This document shows positions 1 through 5,439 of a stretch of 5,606 nt of DNA, in pieces (within the stretch, counting starts at the first letter, position 1; each line of letters starts with the position of its first letter). This DNA is from Candidatus Rifleibacteriota bacterium (GTDB lineage Bacteria > Riflebacteria > Ozemobacteria > Ozemobacterales > Ozemobacteraceae). The translations under genes were made by a program, and so were the position numbers. The DNA is taken from contig JAFXRA010000043.1 in assembly GCA_017526725.1 (NCBI GenBank), positions 1 through 5,606 on the forward strand, in the 5' to 3' direction. The notes beneath the pieces are model-generated. The model worked only from the letters and a program-made list of their open reading frames with translations, was not told where the DNA came from and did not search any database.

Positions 1-686
1 CCACGGTAATTGCCATCAATCTTTTTCAGACGGTTGACTTTTTTATCCTGATATTCAAAATGAATTGGCAGATTTGCTAAATGAGTTTTAAATCTCCAGT
101 CAGAAGACCTATCCATGCCGGAAGAACAGAAGGCTGCAAATCCAAGGCTTTCTCTGCGAGAAGTAATGTCTTCAGCTATATTTTGAAGTTCATACAATGA
201 TGTAATGTCGTTTACATCATAGCCTGCCTTTTCAAGAAGGTCACGGTTAACAATGATTCCGTATGTTTCGACAGCATAGGCTACGCCACAAACTCTATCG
301 TAACGGTCTTTCAATACATAAGCTTCATTATTCAGTTCTTTATAAAAATCTGTATTAGCAAGATTAAAGCAATAACCTTCCAATTCACTCAATGTTGCAG
401 GTGCAACCTGGAACAAAGTTGGGGGATTAGAACTATTTAATCTGTCTCTCAATTCATCAAGATAATAAGCATTGGTTTTAGTAACTATTTTTACTTCAAC
501 ACCTGTTTTTTCAGTATAAAGCTTGGCAACTTCCTGCCAAGCGGCATCAGCTTCGGGCTTAAAATTGAAAAAATATACAGAACCCTTGTTTCTGTTGGTA
601 TCACAATAAGCTGCGCTTATAAACAAGGCATTAACGATAAACGAAACTGTTAAAACTATTAGTAAATACTTTTTGTTATGCTTCAT
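1..686 (-). CDS. Extracellular sugar-binding protein of a CUT1 ABC importer, N-terminal 228 residues (cut by window edge)
   Basis: This is the solute receptor of a carbohydrate ABC importer; it would bind a sugar or oligosaccharide outside the inner membrane and deliver it to MalF/MalG-type permeases. The frame is open from ATG at 686 to the left edge. Homologues are about 420-450 residues, so roughly the N-terminal half is visible. Residues 1-26 form a signal peptide (KHNKK, then a hydrophobic core, then ISAA). Cys28 follows Tyr27, which is unacceptable at lipobox position -1, so signal peptidase I cleavage near A26 is more likely than lipidation. The mature start KGSVYFFNFKPEADAAWQEVA (residues 34-54), the segment NPPTLFQV (87-94), VETYGIIVN (139-147) and DWRFKTHLANLP (196-207) match from memory a binding-protein family common in Clostridia (DWRWKTHLANLP...). 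An AGAAAG ribosome site (696-701) sits 9 bases before the ATG. The gene lies downstream of the DUF2225-like gene rather than next to the permeases. The substrate cannot be deduced. Confidence 0.88.
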   Translation of the reverse strand, partial: MKHNKKYLLIVLTVSFIVNALFISAAYCDTNRNKGSVYFFNFKPEADAAWQEVAKLYTEKTGVEVKIVTKTNAYYLDELRDRLNSSNPPTLFQVAPATLSELEGYCFNLANTDFYKELNNEAYVLKDRYDRVCGVAYAVETYGIIVNRDLLEKAGYDVNDITSLYELQNIAEDITSRRESLGFAAFCSSGMDRSSDWRFKTHLANLPIHFEYQDKKVNRLKKIDGNYR

Positions 687-718
687 AATACAGTTCTTTC
701 TATTAATTTTTTGTGTAC

Positions 719-727
719 ATAATATCA
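719..727 (-). promoter_or_regulatory. Candidate extended -10 promoter of the binding-protein gene
   Basis: Read on the minus strand, the sequence is TGATATTAT: a TATTAT hexamer (one mismatch to TATAAT) with the TG of an extended -10 one base upstream. It would place a transcript start near 712 and give a leader of about 25 bases before the ATG at 686. The -35 region falls in a GTT repeat and matches the consensus poorly (TTGTTG), so the extended -10 is the main support. If real, the binding protein has its own transcript, separate from the DUF2225-like gene. Confidence 0.35.
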
Positions 728-730
728 CAG

Positions 731-750
731 AACAACAATAACAACAACAA
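731..750. repeat. AAC/AAT trinucleotide low-complexity tract
   Basis: Twenty bases made almost entirely of AAC units with one AAT interruption (GTT on the coding strand). The tract lies just upstream of the candidate -10 of the binding-protein gene, where the -35 contact would be. Change in repeat number could alter promoter spacing, but that is inference only. Confidence 0.6.
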
Positions 751-778
751 CTTACCTTCCACCATTAATTGTGAGCTT

Positions 779-820
779 TAAGGCAGATATTATTAGAGAT
801 AAGAGATAAGGGGATTGTTT
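779..820. repeat. Purine-rich intergenic repeat, copy 1
   Basis: The block reads TAAGGCAGATATTATTAG followed by GAGATAAGAGATAAGGGGATTGTTT. Its first half recurs at 3343-3370 as TAAGCCAGATATTTTAGAGATAAGA. Its second half, including the GGGRATTGTTT end, recurs at 5337-5384. The copies share composition and order but differ by small insertions. They are confined to intergenic spacers and no reading frame explains them. The function is unknown; a dispersed repeat family is the simplest reading. Confidence 0.55.
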
Positions 821-853
821 AGCTGGTGAGTAAGTTTTTTATTATAACCAGCT
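821..853. repeat. 7-bp inverted repeat AGCTGGT/ACCAGCT
   Basis: AGCTGGT (821-827) and ACCAGCT (847-853) are perfect inverted arms around a 19-base AT-rich loop. The pair lies about 100 bases past the stop of the DUF2225-like gene and could fold in its transcript. No U-run follows the stem on the minus strand, so it is not a convincing intrinsic terminator. It may be an operator-like or structural element, or chance. Confidence 0.3.
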
Positions 854-897
854 TCTTAAGCTAATTAAGTTTTTACGACTAACCTTTTTAGAGAGAA

Positions 898-947
898 CAA
901 TGTTGCGGACAACAGACGCGAGACCTCCTACTTTACACCTTAGGCTC
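898..947 (+). repeat. GAGACC hairpin repeat, copy 1
   Basis: This block matches 3425-3474 at 40 of 50 positions without gaps. The conserved core is CAATGTTGCGG, then CAGACGCGAGACCT, ending in GGCTC. Two small stems can form on the plus strand: TGTTG(901-905)/CAACA(910-914), and GAG-A-CCT(920-926)/AGG-CTC(942-947) with a bulged A. Differences between copies cluster in the loop of the second stem. It lies immediately past the stop codon (952) of the DUF2225-like gene, antisense to it. It is probably a dispersed palindromic intergenic repeat; orientation and function are unproven. Confidence 0.6.
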
Positions 948-951
948 TAAA

Positions 952-3309
952 TCACTGTTTTACGACAAACTTCTGTTTTTTCTCATCATAAACAAGCTTA
1001 GAAATATTTTCTTCAAGCCACTGATTATAAAAACCTATTAAACTCTGTCTCGCGTCTCTTCTAACAAAATCAACATCTAAACCAGCATCTGGCCGTCTTT
1101 TTATGCCAGTTCTGCGAACTAATTCCTTATAACATTGAATTCTTGCTGGAGGAAAAGAATCTTCAAGACCTTCTACTAATAAGCGTAATTTTTGCGGGTC
1201 TGATACAGGAAAAACTTCGTAACCATATTTTTTAAATCCACCATATATTATTTTCTTGTAATCTTCATTCCCGTACTTTGCATACCATTCTTTAAAACTA
1301 ATTAAAGGTTCTTCTACTATTTTCACATAATTTAGTAAGTCTTCTATTACTTTTGGTTCATGTTTTCTATTGTATCCTGATGAAAAGCCAAAATGTCTGA
1401 AAAACATGATTTCTAAGTCTATTCCTGCCTTTTTATACAAATCACATAAATCAGAACAACTTTTACTCGAATCTTCTTCTTTTATCTGATTATGTATTTT
1501 TTTGATTCTTTCACAAAGATTCAACAGAAAATCTATTGTTCTTTTACCTCTAAAAAGAGCTAAAGATTCAACTAATGCTTCACAGGCTTCTCTATTTTTT
1601 TCTGGATATTCTTTTAATGCCAGATTTTTTAAGCCTTCATCATCTAACATCTTTTCAGCTTTTGCCATTATTGCTTCAAAAGAAGGTTTATCGCCTATAA
1701 TTCTTAAGAATACAGCATATTTAGCTATATCATATGATGTAGAAGCATTATTAAATTTTTGAATGAATTTTTCAGAAGGAAGAACATGAGCCATCTGCTT
1801 CAAATTTTCCAGCAAAAATCTATCTTCAGAAACTTTATCCAGCAAAGCGTATTGATATTTTGCTGCTTCTTCAGTTTCATCAGACATTGCTTCTATTGCA
1901 TATTCTAAAGAGAAGTTTCTGGAATATTCACTGTCACCACTCAAAAAAACAATATGTTTACTTTTTTCATCAAATAAGAATTTATTATCTCCTTCTTTTT
2001 TTATATATTTGGAATAATCAGGAGGATTATTTAAAGCCGAATTAATTATTTCTACTAATTTTGGGTAGATAATGTCTCTTCTTTTTGAAAAACGAAGATA
2101 TCTAGCGGCATTTTCGCCTGCTATTGGACTAGAAAGTTGTTCTAAACAGGTATTGATTCGTTTTACTTCTATTTTTTCAAAGGATTCCTGCTGATTACTA
2201 TTATTCCCATCTATAATTGCAGTAGCAAATCTTACTGTTCTCAAAAATTGTTCTGGCAAAGATTCTGGATTTTCCAACAATTTGGAATAGTATTTTTTAG
2301 CTTCATCATATTTTTCAATTCTCCTATTCATTTCACCAAGAAGTAAGTTAACTTCCATAAGGTGAAATTCATCTAAATTGTCGTTTAATGAAGCTGATAA
2401 ATACTCAATTACTTTAACCTGGTATGAACGTTCTAATTTTATGGAATTTCTTAAGCCTTCGAATAAAGCAGATAATTTTTCAGCGTCTTTGCATTTTTCG
2501 GCTTTTTTGATAAAAGATTCCGCTTTGGTATTTTCCCCGGAACAGCGCAATTGAACAGCTAAATTGGAATAACAACTTAATTTCTCCTCTTCATTTACTT
2601 CCCTTTTTTCTATGTTATCAGCAATCTTTATGAAAAAATCAGCCATAGTAAAGGTTCTTGCTTCTATAGGATCAAGCATTCTCTCAATATTTTGGGCTTC
2701 TTCATCGATAATTCTATTGTTATCTCTTAATAACTGGGAAAATTCATTTTCATTTATATAATGCCCATCTTTATCAATTGCATAATTAGCTCTAGCACAC
2801 CATGTTGATCTCAAATACAATTTACCTATATCGTAATTTGAGCCTTTAGCCAACTTTGCCAGTTCTGCAGCAATTTCATAACGTTTAAAAGCAGGAAGAT
2901 TCCGAAAACTATATTGATTTCGCCTATAAGCGGGTTCATCATCTTCTTCATCATCCTTTTTTACTTCTTGATTAGGTTTTTCTATTGTTGGAGGATAATT
3001 ATCTTTAAGCCAATTTTGTATTTTTGTTTTCTCTTCAGTAGAATATTCTTTTTTAAAATCACCTGAATAGCCGCAGAAATTACAGTATGGGCAGCCCCAG
3101 ATATAATCTTCTAAAGGAGTATAGCCTACAGCATGAGGGCATAAATCGTGGTCTGTTCCGCCAAAATTGTTGGTAGAAAGAACAACAGTAGCCATGAATT
3201 TTGTTCCGCACAAGGGACAGGTTATTTCTTCTCTTGTAGTTCTTGTAGCAAAAGCGTAATTACAAACCAGAACAAACAAAAGTATAAACAGCATTATTCT
3301 TTTTAACAT
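952..3309 (-). CDS. Exported DUF2225-like zinc-ribbon protein with TPR/HEAT-like helical body (785 aa)
   Basis: The function is unknown. Start choice: an open frame extends to a GTG at 3321, but the ATG at 3309 is preferred because GAGG (3316-3319) sits 6 bases upstream of it and overlaps that GTG. Numbering from this Met, residues 1-21 are a signal peptide ending AFA, so the mature protein is exported. Residues 29-85 resemble the DUF2225 head: CPLCGTKF (31-38), CPH (57-59) and CPYCNFCGY (73-81). C31, C34, C73 and C76 would form a zinc ribbon, with C57 and C79 as extra candidates. An acidic linker follows (KKDDEEDDEP, 117-126). Residues 144-174 (YEIAAELAKLAK...LYLRSTWCARA) match the helical part typical of DUF2225 proteins. 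TPR-like helices follow to about 390 (for example KYDEAKKYYSKLLENP). The last about 78 residues look HEAT-like (GLEDSFPPARIQCYKELVRRTG) and end in a WLEEN...KLVYDEKKQKFVV tail. The gene sits between the sugar permeases and the sugar-binding protein; a scaffold role at the envelope is possible but speculative. Confidence 0.8.
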   Translation of the reverse strand: MLKRIMLFILLFVLVCNYAFATRTTREEITCPLCGTKFMATVVLSTNNFGGTDHDLCPHAVGYTPLEDYIWGCPYCNFCGYSGDFKKEYSTEEKTKIQNWLKDNYPPTIEKPNQEVKKDDEEDDEPAYRRNQYSFRNLPAFKRYEIAAELAKLAKGSNYDIGKLYLRSTWCARANYAIDKDGHYINENEFSQLLRDNNRIIDEEAQNIERMLDPIEARTFTMADFFIKIADNIEKREVNEEEKLSCYSNLAVQLRCSGENTKAESFIKKAEKCKDAEKLSALFEGLRNSIKLERSYQVKVIEYLSASLNDNLDEFHLMEVNLLLGEMNRRIEKYDEAKKYYSKLLENPESLPEQFLRTVRFATAIIDGNNSNQQESFEKIEVKRINTCLEQLSSPIAGENAARYLRFSKRRDIIYPKLVEIINSALNNPPDYSKYIKKEGDNKFLFDEKSKHIVFLSGDSEYSRNFSLEYAIEAMSDETEEAAKYQYALLDKVSEDRFLLENLKQMAHVLPSEKFIQKFNNASTSYDIAKYAVFLRIIGDKPSFEAIMAKAEKMLDDEGLKNLALKEYPEKNREACEALVESLALFRGKRTIDFLLNLCERIKKIHNQIKEEDSSKSCSDLCDLYKKAGIDLEIMFFRHFGFSSGYNRKHEPKVIEDLLNYVKIVEEPLISFKEWYAKYGNEDYKKIIYGGFKKYGYEVFPVSDPQKLRLLVEGLEDSFPPARIQCYKELVRRTGIKRRPDAGLDVDFVRRDARQSLIGFYNQWLEENISKLVYDEKKQKFVVKQ

Positions 3310-3315
3310 ACTTTT

Positions 3316-3319
3316 CCTC
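3316..3319 (-). promoter_or_regulatory. Ribosome binding site that sets the start of the DUF2225-like gene
   Basis: On the minus strand GAGG, followed by AAAAGT, lies 6 bases before the ATG at 3309. The competing in-frame GTG at 3321 overlaps this motif and has only a distant AAGGG about 12 bases upstream of it. The ATG start also gives a more regular signal peptide (MLKRIMLFILLF...). Four residues separate the two options. Confidence 0.6.
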
Positions 3320-3342
3320 ACTTTATTTTTAAACCCTTAACT

Positions 3343-3383
3343 ATAAGCCAGATATTTTAGAGATAAGATGTAAGAGAATAAGG
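3343..3383. repeat. Purine-rich intergenic repeat, copy 2
   Basis: The block begins ATAAGCCAGATATTTTAG, continues GAGATAAGATGTAAGAGAATAAGG and is related to 779-820 and 5337-5384. It is the leader of the DUF2225-like gene, ending about 33 bases before its ATG. It runs directly into the 150-base-offset direct repeat that starts at 3374, so two repeat families abut here. Confidence 0.5.
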
Positions 3384-3427
3384 TCGAACAAGCTGACTGT
3401 CCGTCATTATTAAACCTATCCTTTCAA
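3374..3427 (+). repeat. Direct repeat copy A at the end of the permease operon
   Basis: Positions 3374-3410 match 3524-3560 at 34 of 37 positions with a constant offset of 150 bases (GAGAATAAGGTCGAACAAGC, then GACTGTCCGTCATTAT). Similarity resumes as CTATCCTTT at 3416-3424, matching CTATCCTTT at 3567-3574/5, which in copy B contains the stop codon and last codons of the MalG-type permease. Copy A may therefore include a relic of the permease 3' end. Confidence 0.65.
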
Positions 3428-3475
3428 TGTTGCGGTCAGCAGACGCGAGACCTTCTATTCTCCGCACAAGGCTCG
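3425..3475 (+). repeat. GAGACC hairpin repeat, copy 2
   Basis: This is the second copy of the element at 898-947. It folds into CGAG(3446-3449)-A-CCTT(3451-3454) paired with AAGG(3468-3471)-CTCG(3472-3475), which is eight base pairs with one bulged A and a 13-base loop. The upstream small stem is kept as TGTTG/CAGCA, with one G-U pair on the plus strand. In the other direction the hairpin would form in the 3' untranslated RNA of the permease operon, but no U-run follows it, so it is not called a terminator. Confidence 0.6.
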
Positions 3476-3535
3476 TTCTCTCAAAGATTATACGAAGGCA
3501 GAAAGCTGCAGAGACCGCTTAAGGAGAATAAGGTC
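3449..3535. repeat. Larger inverted repeat between GAGACC units
   Basis: GACCTTCTATTCTCC (3449-3463) is the reverse complement of GGAGAATAAGGTC (3523-3535) except for a 2-base CT bulge. The arms flank a 59-base loop. The right arm is also the start of direct repeat copy B and contains a further GAGACC unit (3511-3516), whose GACC can pair with GGTC at 3532-3535. The segment could thus fold in more than one way in the permease 3' untranslated RNA. Confidence 0.5.
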
Positions 3536-3577
3536 GAACAAGCTAGCTGTCCGCCATTATATACTACTATCCTTTAA
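3511..3577 (+). repeat. Direct repeat copy B with a third GAGACC unit, overlapping the permease stop codon
   Basis: GAGACCGCTTAAGGAGAATA (3511-3530) opens this block and AGGTCGAACAAGCTAGCTGT continues it. From 3524 it repeats 3374-3410 exactly 150 bases downstream. Its right end runs through the stop codon (3567-3569) and last codons of the MalG-type permease. The string CAGAGACCGC at its left end also forms the last ten bases of the window, so another copy probably continues past the right edge. Confidence 0.6.
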
Positions 3578-4418
3578 CGGCTCCAGAAAGCACGCCCTTA
3601 ATAATATGCTTCTGACCTATTAAATAGATAATAATTACAGGAACAATAGTCAGAACAACGCAAGCCATCATCGGCCCCATCTGAACACTTCCGTAACTAC
3701 CTCTGAAATACTGTATAAGCATAGGTATAGTCTTATACTGCTTTATATCCAAAACCAGCGTCGGCAGCAGGTAATCATTCCATATCCACATGGTTTCAAG
3801 TATTCCAACAGAAATCATAGAAGGCTTCAATACAGGAAATACAATCTTAAAAAATGTCTGGAAAGGATTGCAGCCGTCAATCATAGCTGCTTCTTCCATT
3901 TCAACAGGAATAGACTTCATAAAGCCTGTAAACATAAATACTGCAAGCCCAGCCCCAAAACCCAGATAAATAAAGCAAATCGTATAGGGCGAGTTAAACC
4001 TTAGCAAACCAACGTGAAAACGGTCAGCAGTCTGAGAAAGAGTAAACATTACAAGTTGGAATGGCGCAACCATAGAAAAAGCGCACATAGCATACATAAG
4101 TTTTGATATCCAGCTATTCACTCTGCTTATATACCAGGCACACATTGAGCAGCAGACCAGAATAAGAGCAACAGAAGTCACTGTTATGATTACAGAGTAA
4201 AACAGGCTCCACAAGAAGCCTTGAGAGTCTATTGCATTAACATAGTTTGACAACCCGTTAAAAGTTTCAGCAGTAGGAAGTTCAAAAACAGTAGAGGTGC
4301 TGATTGCTGATTCCTTTTTAAAAGAATTAAAAAGAATCATCATTACAGGGTACATATGGAAAATACAGATTATAGAAAACAATATGGTCAGAATCAGATT
4401 TGTGTTAACCTTCTTCAT
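3567..4418 (-). CDS. Sugar ABC transporter permease, MalG type (CUT1 family)
   Basis: This is one of the two membrane subunits that form the translocation channel of a carbohydrate importer in the inner membrane. The 283-residue length is typical of MalG/UgpE/LacG-like subunits. Six hydrophobic segments are visible at about residues 8-30, 72-95, 107-128, 146-166, 200-217 and 247-268. The cytoplasmic EAA loop that docks the ATPase is intact at about 175-195 (MEEAAMIDGCNPFQTFFKIVFP). The C-terminus GQKHIIKGVLSGAVKG is the family's usual end, so the protein is complete. The ATG overlaps the stop of the upstream permease as TAATG, behind a strong AAGGAGGTG site. It surely pairs with that permease; the binding protein at 686-1 is the likely receptor. 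Substrate unknown. The gene ends in TAG inside a direct repeat. Confidence 0.95.
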   Translation of the reverse strand: MKKVNTNLILTILFSIICIFHMYPVMMILFNSFKKESAISTSTVFELPTAETFNGLSNYVNAIDSQGFLWSLFYSVIITVTSVALILVCCSMCAWYISRVNSWISKLMYAMCAFSMVAPFQLVMFTLSQTADRFHVGLLRFNSPYTICFIYLGFGAGLAVFMFTGFMKSIPVEMEEAAMIDGCNPFQTFFKIVFPVLKPSMISVGILETMWIWNDYLLPTLVLDIKQYKTIPMLIQYFRGSYGSVQMGPMMACVVLTIVPVIIIYLIGQKHIIKGVLSGAVKG

Positions 4419-5269
4419 TACTGCTGCACCTCCTTGGAATGAGTTGCTTTAAGCTGAACAAGAGCGATTGCTACAACTATAACGAAGAATATAACTGCTT
4501 TTGCCTGACCTATTCCCATCCACTGCAAACCAGAATGTGAGTAGAAGGTTGAATAGATGTTCATAGCAAGCAGTTCGGTTAAGTGTCCAGGTTCACCTGC
4601 TGTCAAAGAAAGGTTCTGGTCGAAAAGCTTGAATGCATTTGTTATAGAAAGGAAAAGACAAATTGTGATTGAGGGCATCAGCATTGGCAGTTTAACGTGA
4701 ATCAATGTTTCCCATTTTGACGCACCATCAATTTTAGCGGCTTCTAAAACTGCATCTGGAATATTCTGCAAACCAGCAATATATATAATCATCATATAAC
4801 CTATATGCTGCCAACTTGTAAGAATAATCAAGCCTATGAAACCAGCCTGAGAGTTTAGAGCCAACAGAGGCTGACCTATTTTATAAAGCACACAGTTAAT
4901 AAGAATCTGCCAGATATAACCTAGAACAATACCACCAATAAGATTAGGCAAGAAAAAGATTGTTCTGAAAATGTTTGTTCCCTTGATTTTACCGGTCAGA
5001 GCCAAAGCGATGATCAAAGCCAAAACATTGGTTACCAAAGTTGAGACTATTGCAAAAGCTGAGGTAAGCAAGAAAGAACGCCAGAAAGACCAGTCTTTCA
5101 AAGCTGAAATATAGTTAGCCAATCCGATAAACTTTGCGTCAGAAACTGTTGTAAATTCACAAAAAGACAAATAGATTCCTTCTGCAAAAGGAATAATAAA
5201 ACCTATAATAAACGCGCAAAGCGTTGGCAGAACAAACAATGGGAACCATCTTCTTAAAGCTTTTTCCAT
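4418..5269 (-). CDS. Sugar ABC transporter permease, MalF type (CUT1 family)
   Basis: This is the partner membrane subunit of the importer. Its 283 residues match the short MalF-like permeases (UgpA/LacF/MsmF type) and lack the extra N-terminal helices and large periplasmic loop of E. coli MalF. Hydrophobic segments lie at about residues 10-32, 66-92, 103-127, 143-167, 199-217 and 254-273. The N-terminal PLFVLPTL and the motif FFLPNLIGGIVLGYIWQ (105-121) are family hallmarks. The ATPase-docking EAA loop is present at about 175-195 (LEAAKIDGASKWETLIHVKLP). The ATG at 5269 is the only plausible start, because a promoter-like element lies just 30-60 bases upstream. The ribosome site is weak: AAAGG about 13 bases before the ATG. 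It is the first gene of the permease pair visible here; no ATPase or binding protein precedes it within the window. Confidence 0.95.
   Translation of the reverse strand: MEKALRRWFPLFVLPTLCAFIIGFIIPFAEGIYLSFCEFTTVSDAKFIGLANYISALKDWSFWRSFLLTSAFAIVSTLVTNVLALIIALALTGKIKGTNIFRTIFFLPNLIGGIVLGYIWQILINCVLYKIGQPLLALNSQAGFIGLIILTSWQHIGYMMIIYIAGLQNIPDAVLEAAKIDGASKWETLIHVKLPMLMPSITICLFLSITNAFKLFDQNLSLTAGEPGHLTELLAMNIYSTFYSHSGLQWMGIGQAKAVIFFVIVVAIALVQLKATHSKEVQQ
4427..4435 (-). promoter_or_regulatory. Strong ribosome binding site inside the upstream permease gene
   Basis: AAGGAGGTG on the minus strand lies 8 bases before the MalG-type ATG. It is also the codons for Lys-Glu-Val in the C-terminal KEVQQ of the MalF-type permease. 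With the TAATG junction this points to coupled, roughly equal synthesis of the two subunits, as expected for a heterodimeric channel. Confidence 0.85.
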
Positions 5270-5270
5270 A

Positions 5271-5295
5271 TACCGAACTTTACCTTTCTTCGGTA
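5271..5295. promoter_or_regulatory. Inverted repeat TACCGAA/TTCGGTA over the leader and ribosome site
   Basis: TACCGAA (5271-5277) and TTCGGTA (5289-5295) are perfect 7-base arms with an 11-base loop, ending one base before the permease ATG triplet. The loop carries the weak AAAGG ribosome site. A second, exclusive pairing is TTTACC (5279-5284)/GGTAAA (5292-5297). It could be an operator for a repressor or an RNA structure affecting translation. The predicted transcript start (about 5292) would remove part of the second stem and the outermost bases of the first, so the RNA models are uncertain. Confidence 0.4.
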
Positions 5296-5298
5296 AAT

Positions 5299-5327
5299 AT
5301 TTTAATATTTTACTCAGCTTTTGTAAA
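5299..5327 (-). promoter_or_regulatory. Candidate sigma-70 promoter of the permease operon
   Basis: On the minus strand, TTTACA (5327-5322) is separated by exactly 17 bases from TAAAAT (5304-5299). Each hexamer has one mismatch to the consensus TTGACA/TATAAT. The transcript would start near 5292 and have a short leader of about 23 bases. The inverted repeat at 5271-5295 overlaps the expected start, a common place for a repressor site. Confidence 0.6.
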
Positions 5328-5392
5328 CTTTCTCTTTTTTAGAGAGATAAGAGATTAGAGAGGAGAGATGAGGGAATTGTTTTAGTGACTAC

Positions 5393-5406
5393 AAGTCTTC
5401 GGACTT
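5393..5406 (+). repeat. Small hairpin AAGTC-TTCG-GACTT
   Basis: A perfect 5-bp stem closes a C(UUCG)G tetraloop on the plus strand, one of the most stable RNA tetraloops. No U-run follows it (AATTGTG instead) and no plus-strand gene precedes it. It lies inside the inverted-repeat-bounded segment and may be part of a repeat element. Confidence 0.45.
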
Positions 5407-5439
5407 AATTGTGTAATGCTTAGCAGAGTTCTCAAAAAT

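Noticed and set aside
821..853. AGCTGGT/ACCAGCT hairpin as intrinsic terminator of the DUF2225-like gene
   Set aside because: No U-run follows the stem on the minus strand and the loop is long, so it is kept only as an inverted repeat.
855..874. CTTAA/TTAAG stem followed by TTTTT as a plus-strand terminator
   Set aside because: The stem is five AT-rich pairs and no plus-strand gene lies upstream, so it is likely chance.
1502..1762. 86-codon open frame on the plus strand
   Set aside because: It lies wholly antisense within the DUF2225-like gene, has no good ribosome site, and its Ser/Phe/Leu-rich product reads like a complement shadow of Lys/Glu-rich coding sequence.
1860..2045. 61-codon open frame on the plus strand
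   Set aside because: It is antisense within the same gene, with an implausible Leu/His/Tyr-rich composition and no supporting context.
3310..3321. GTG at 3321 as the start of the DUF2225-like gene
   Set aside because: It overlaps the GAGG ribosome site that serves the ATG at 3309, and its own upstream signal is distant. It cannot be excluded but is less likely.
3357..3407. 16-codon minus-strand frame (MTDSQLVRPYSLTSYL) preceded by AAAGGA
   Set aside because: The matching ATG in the other repeat copy (3524-3560) hits a stop after four codons, so the frame is not conserved. It also lies entirely within repeat sequence.
3371..3560. CRISPR-like repeated units
   Set aside because: There are only two close copies, with a spacer of more than 100 bases that contains other repeats, and no cas genes.
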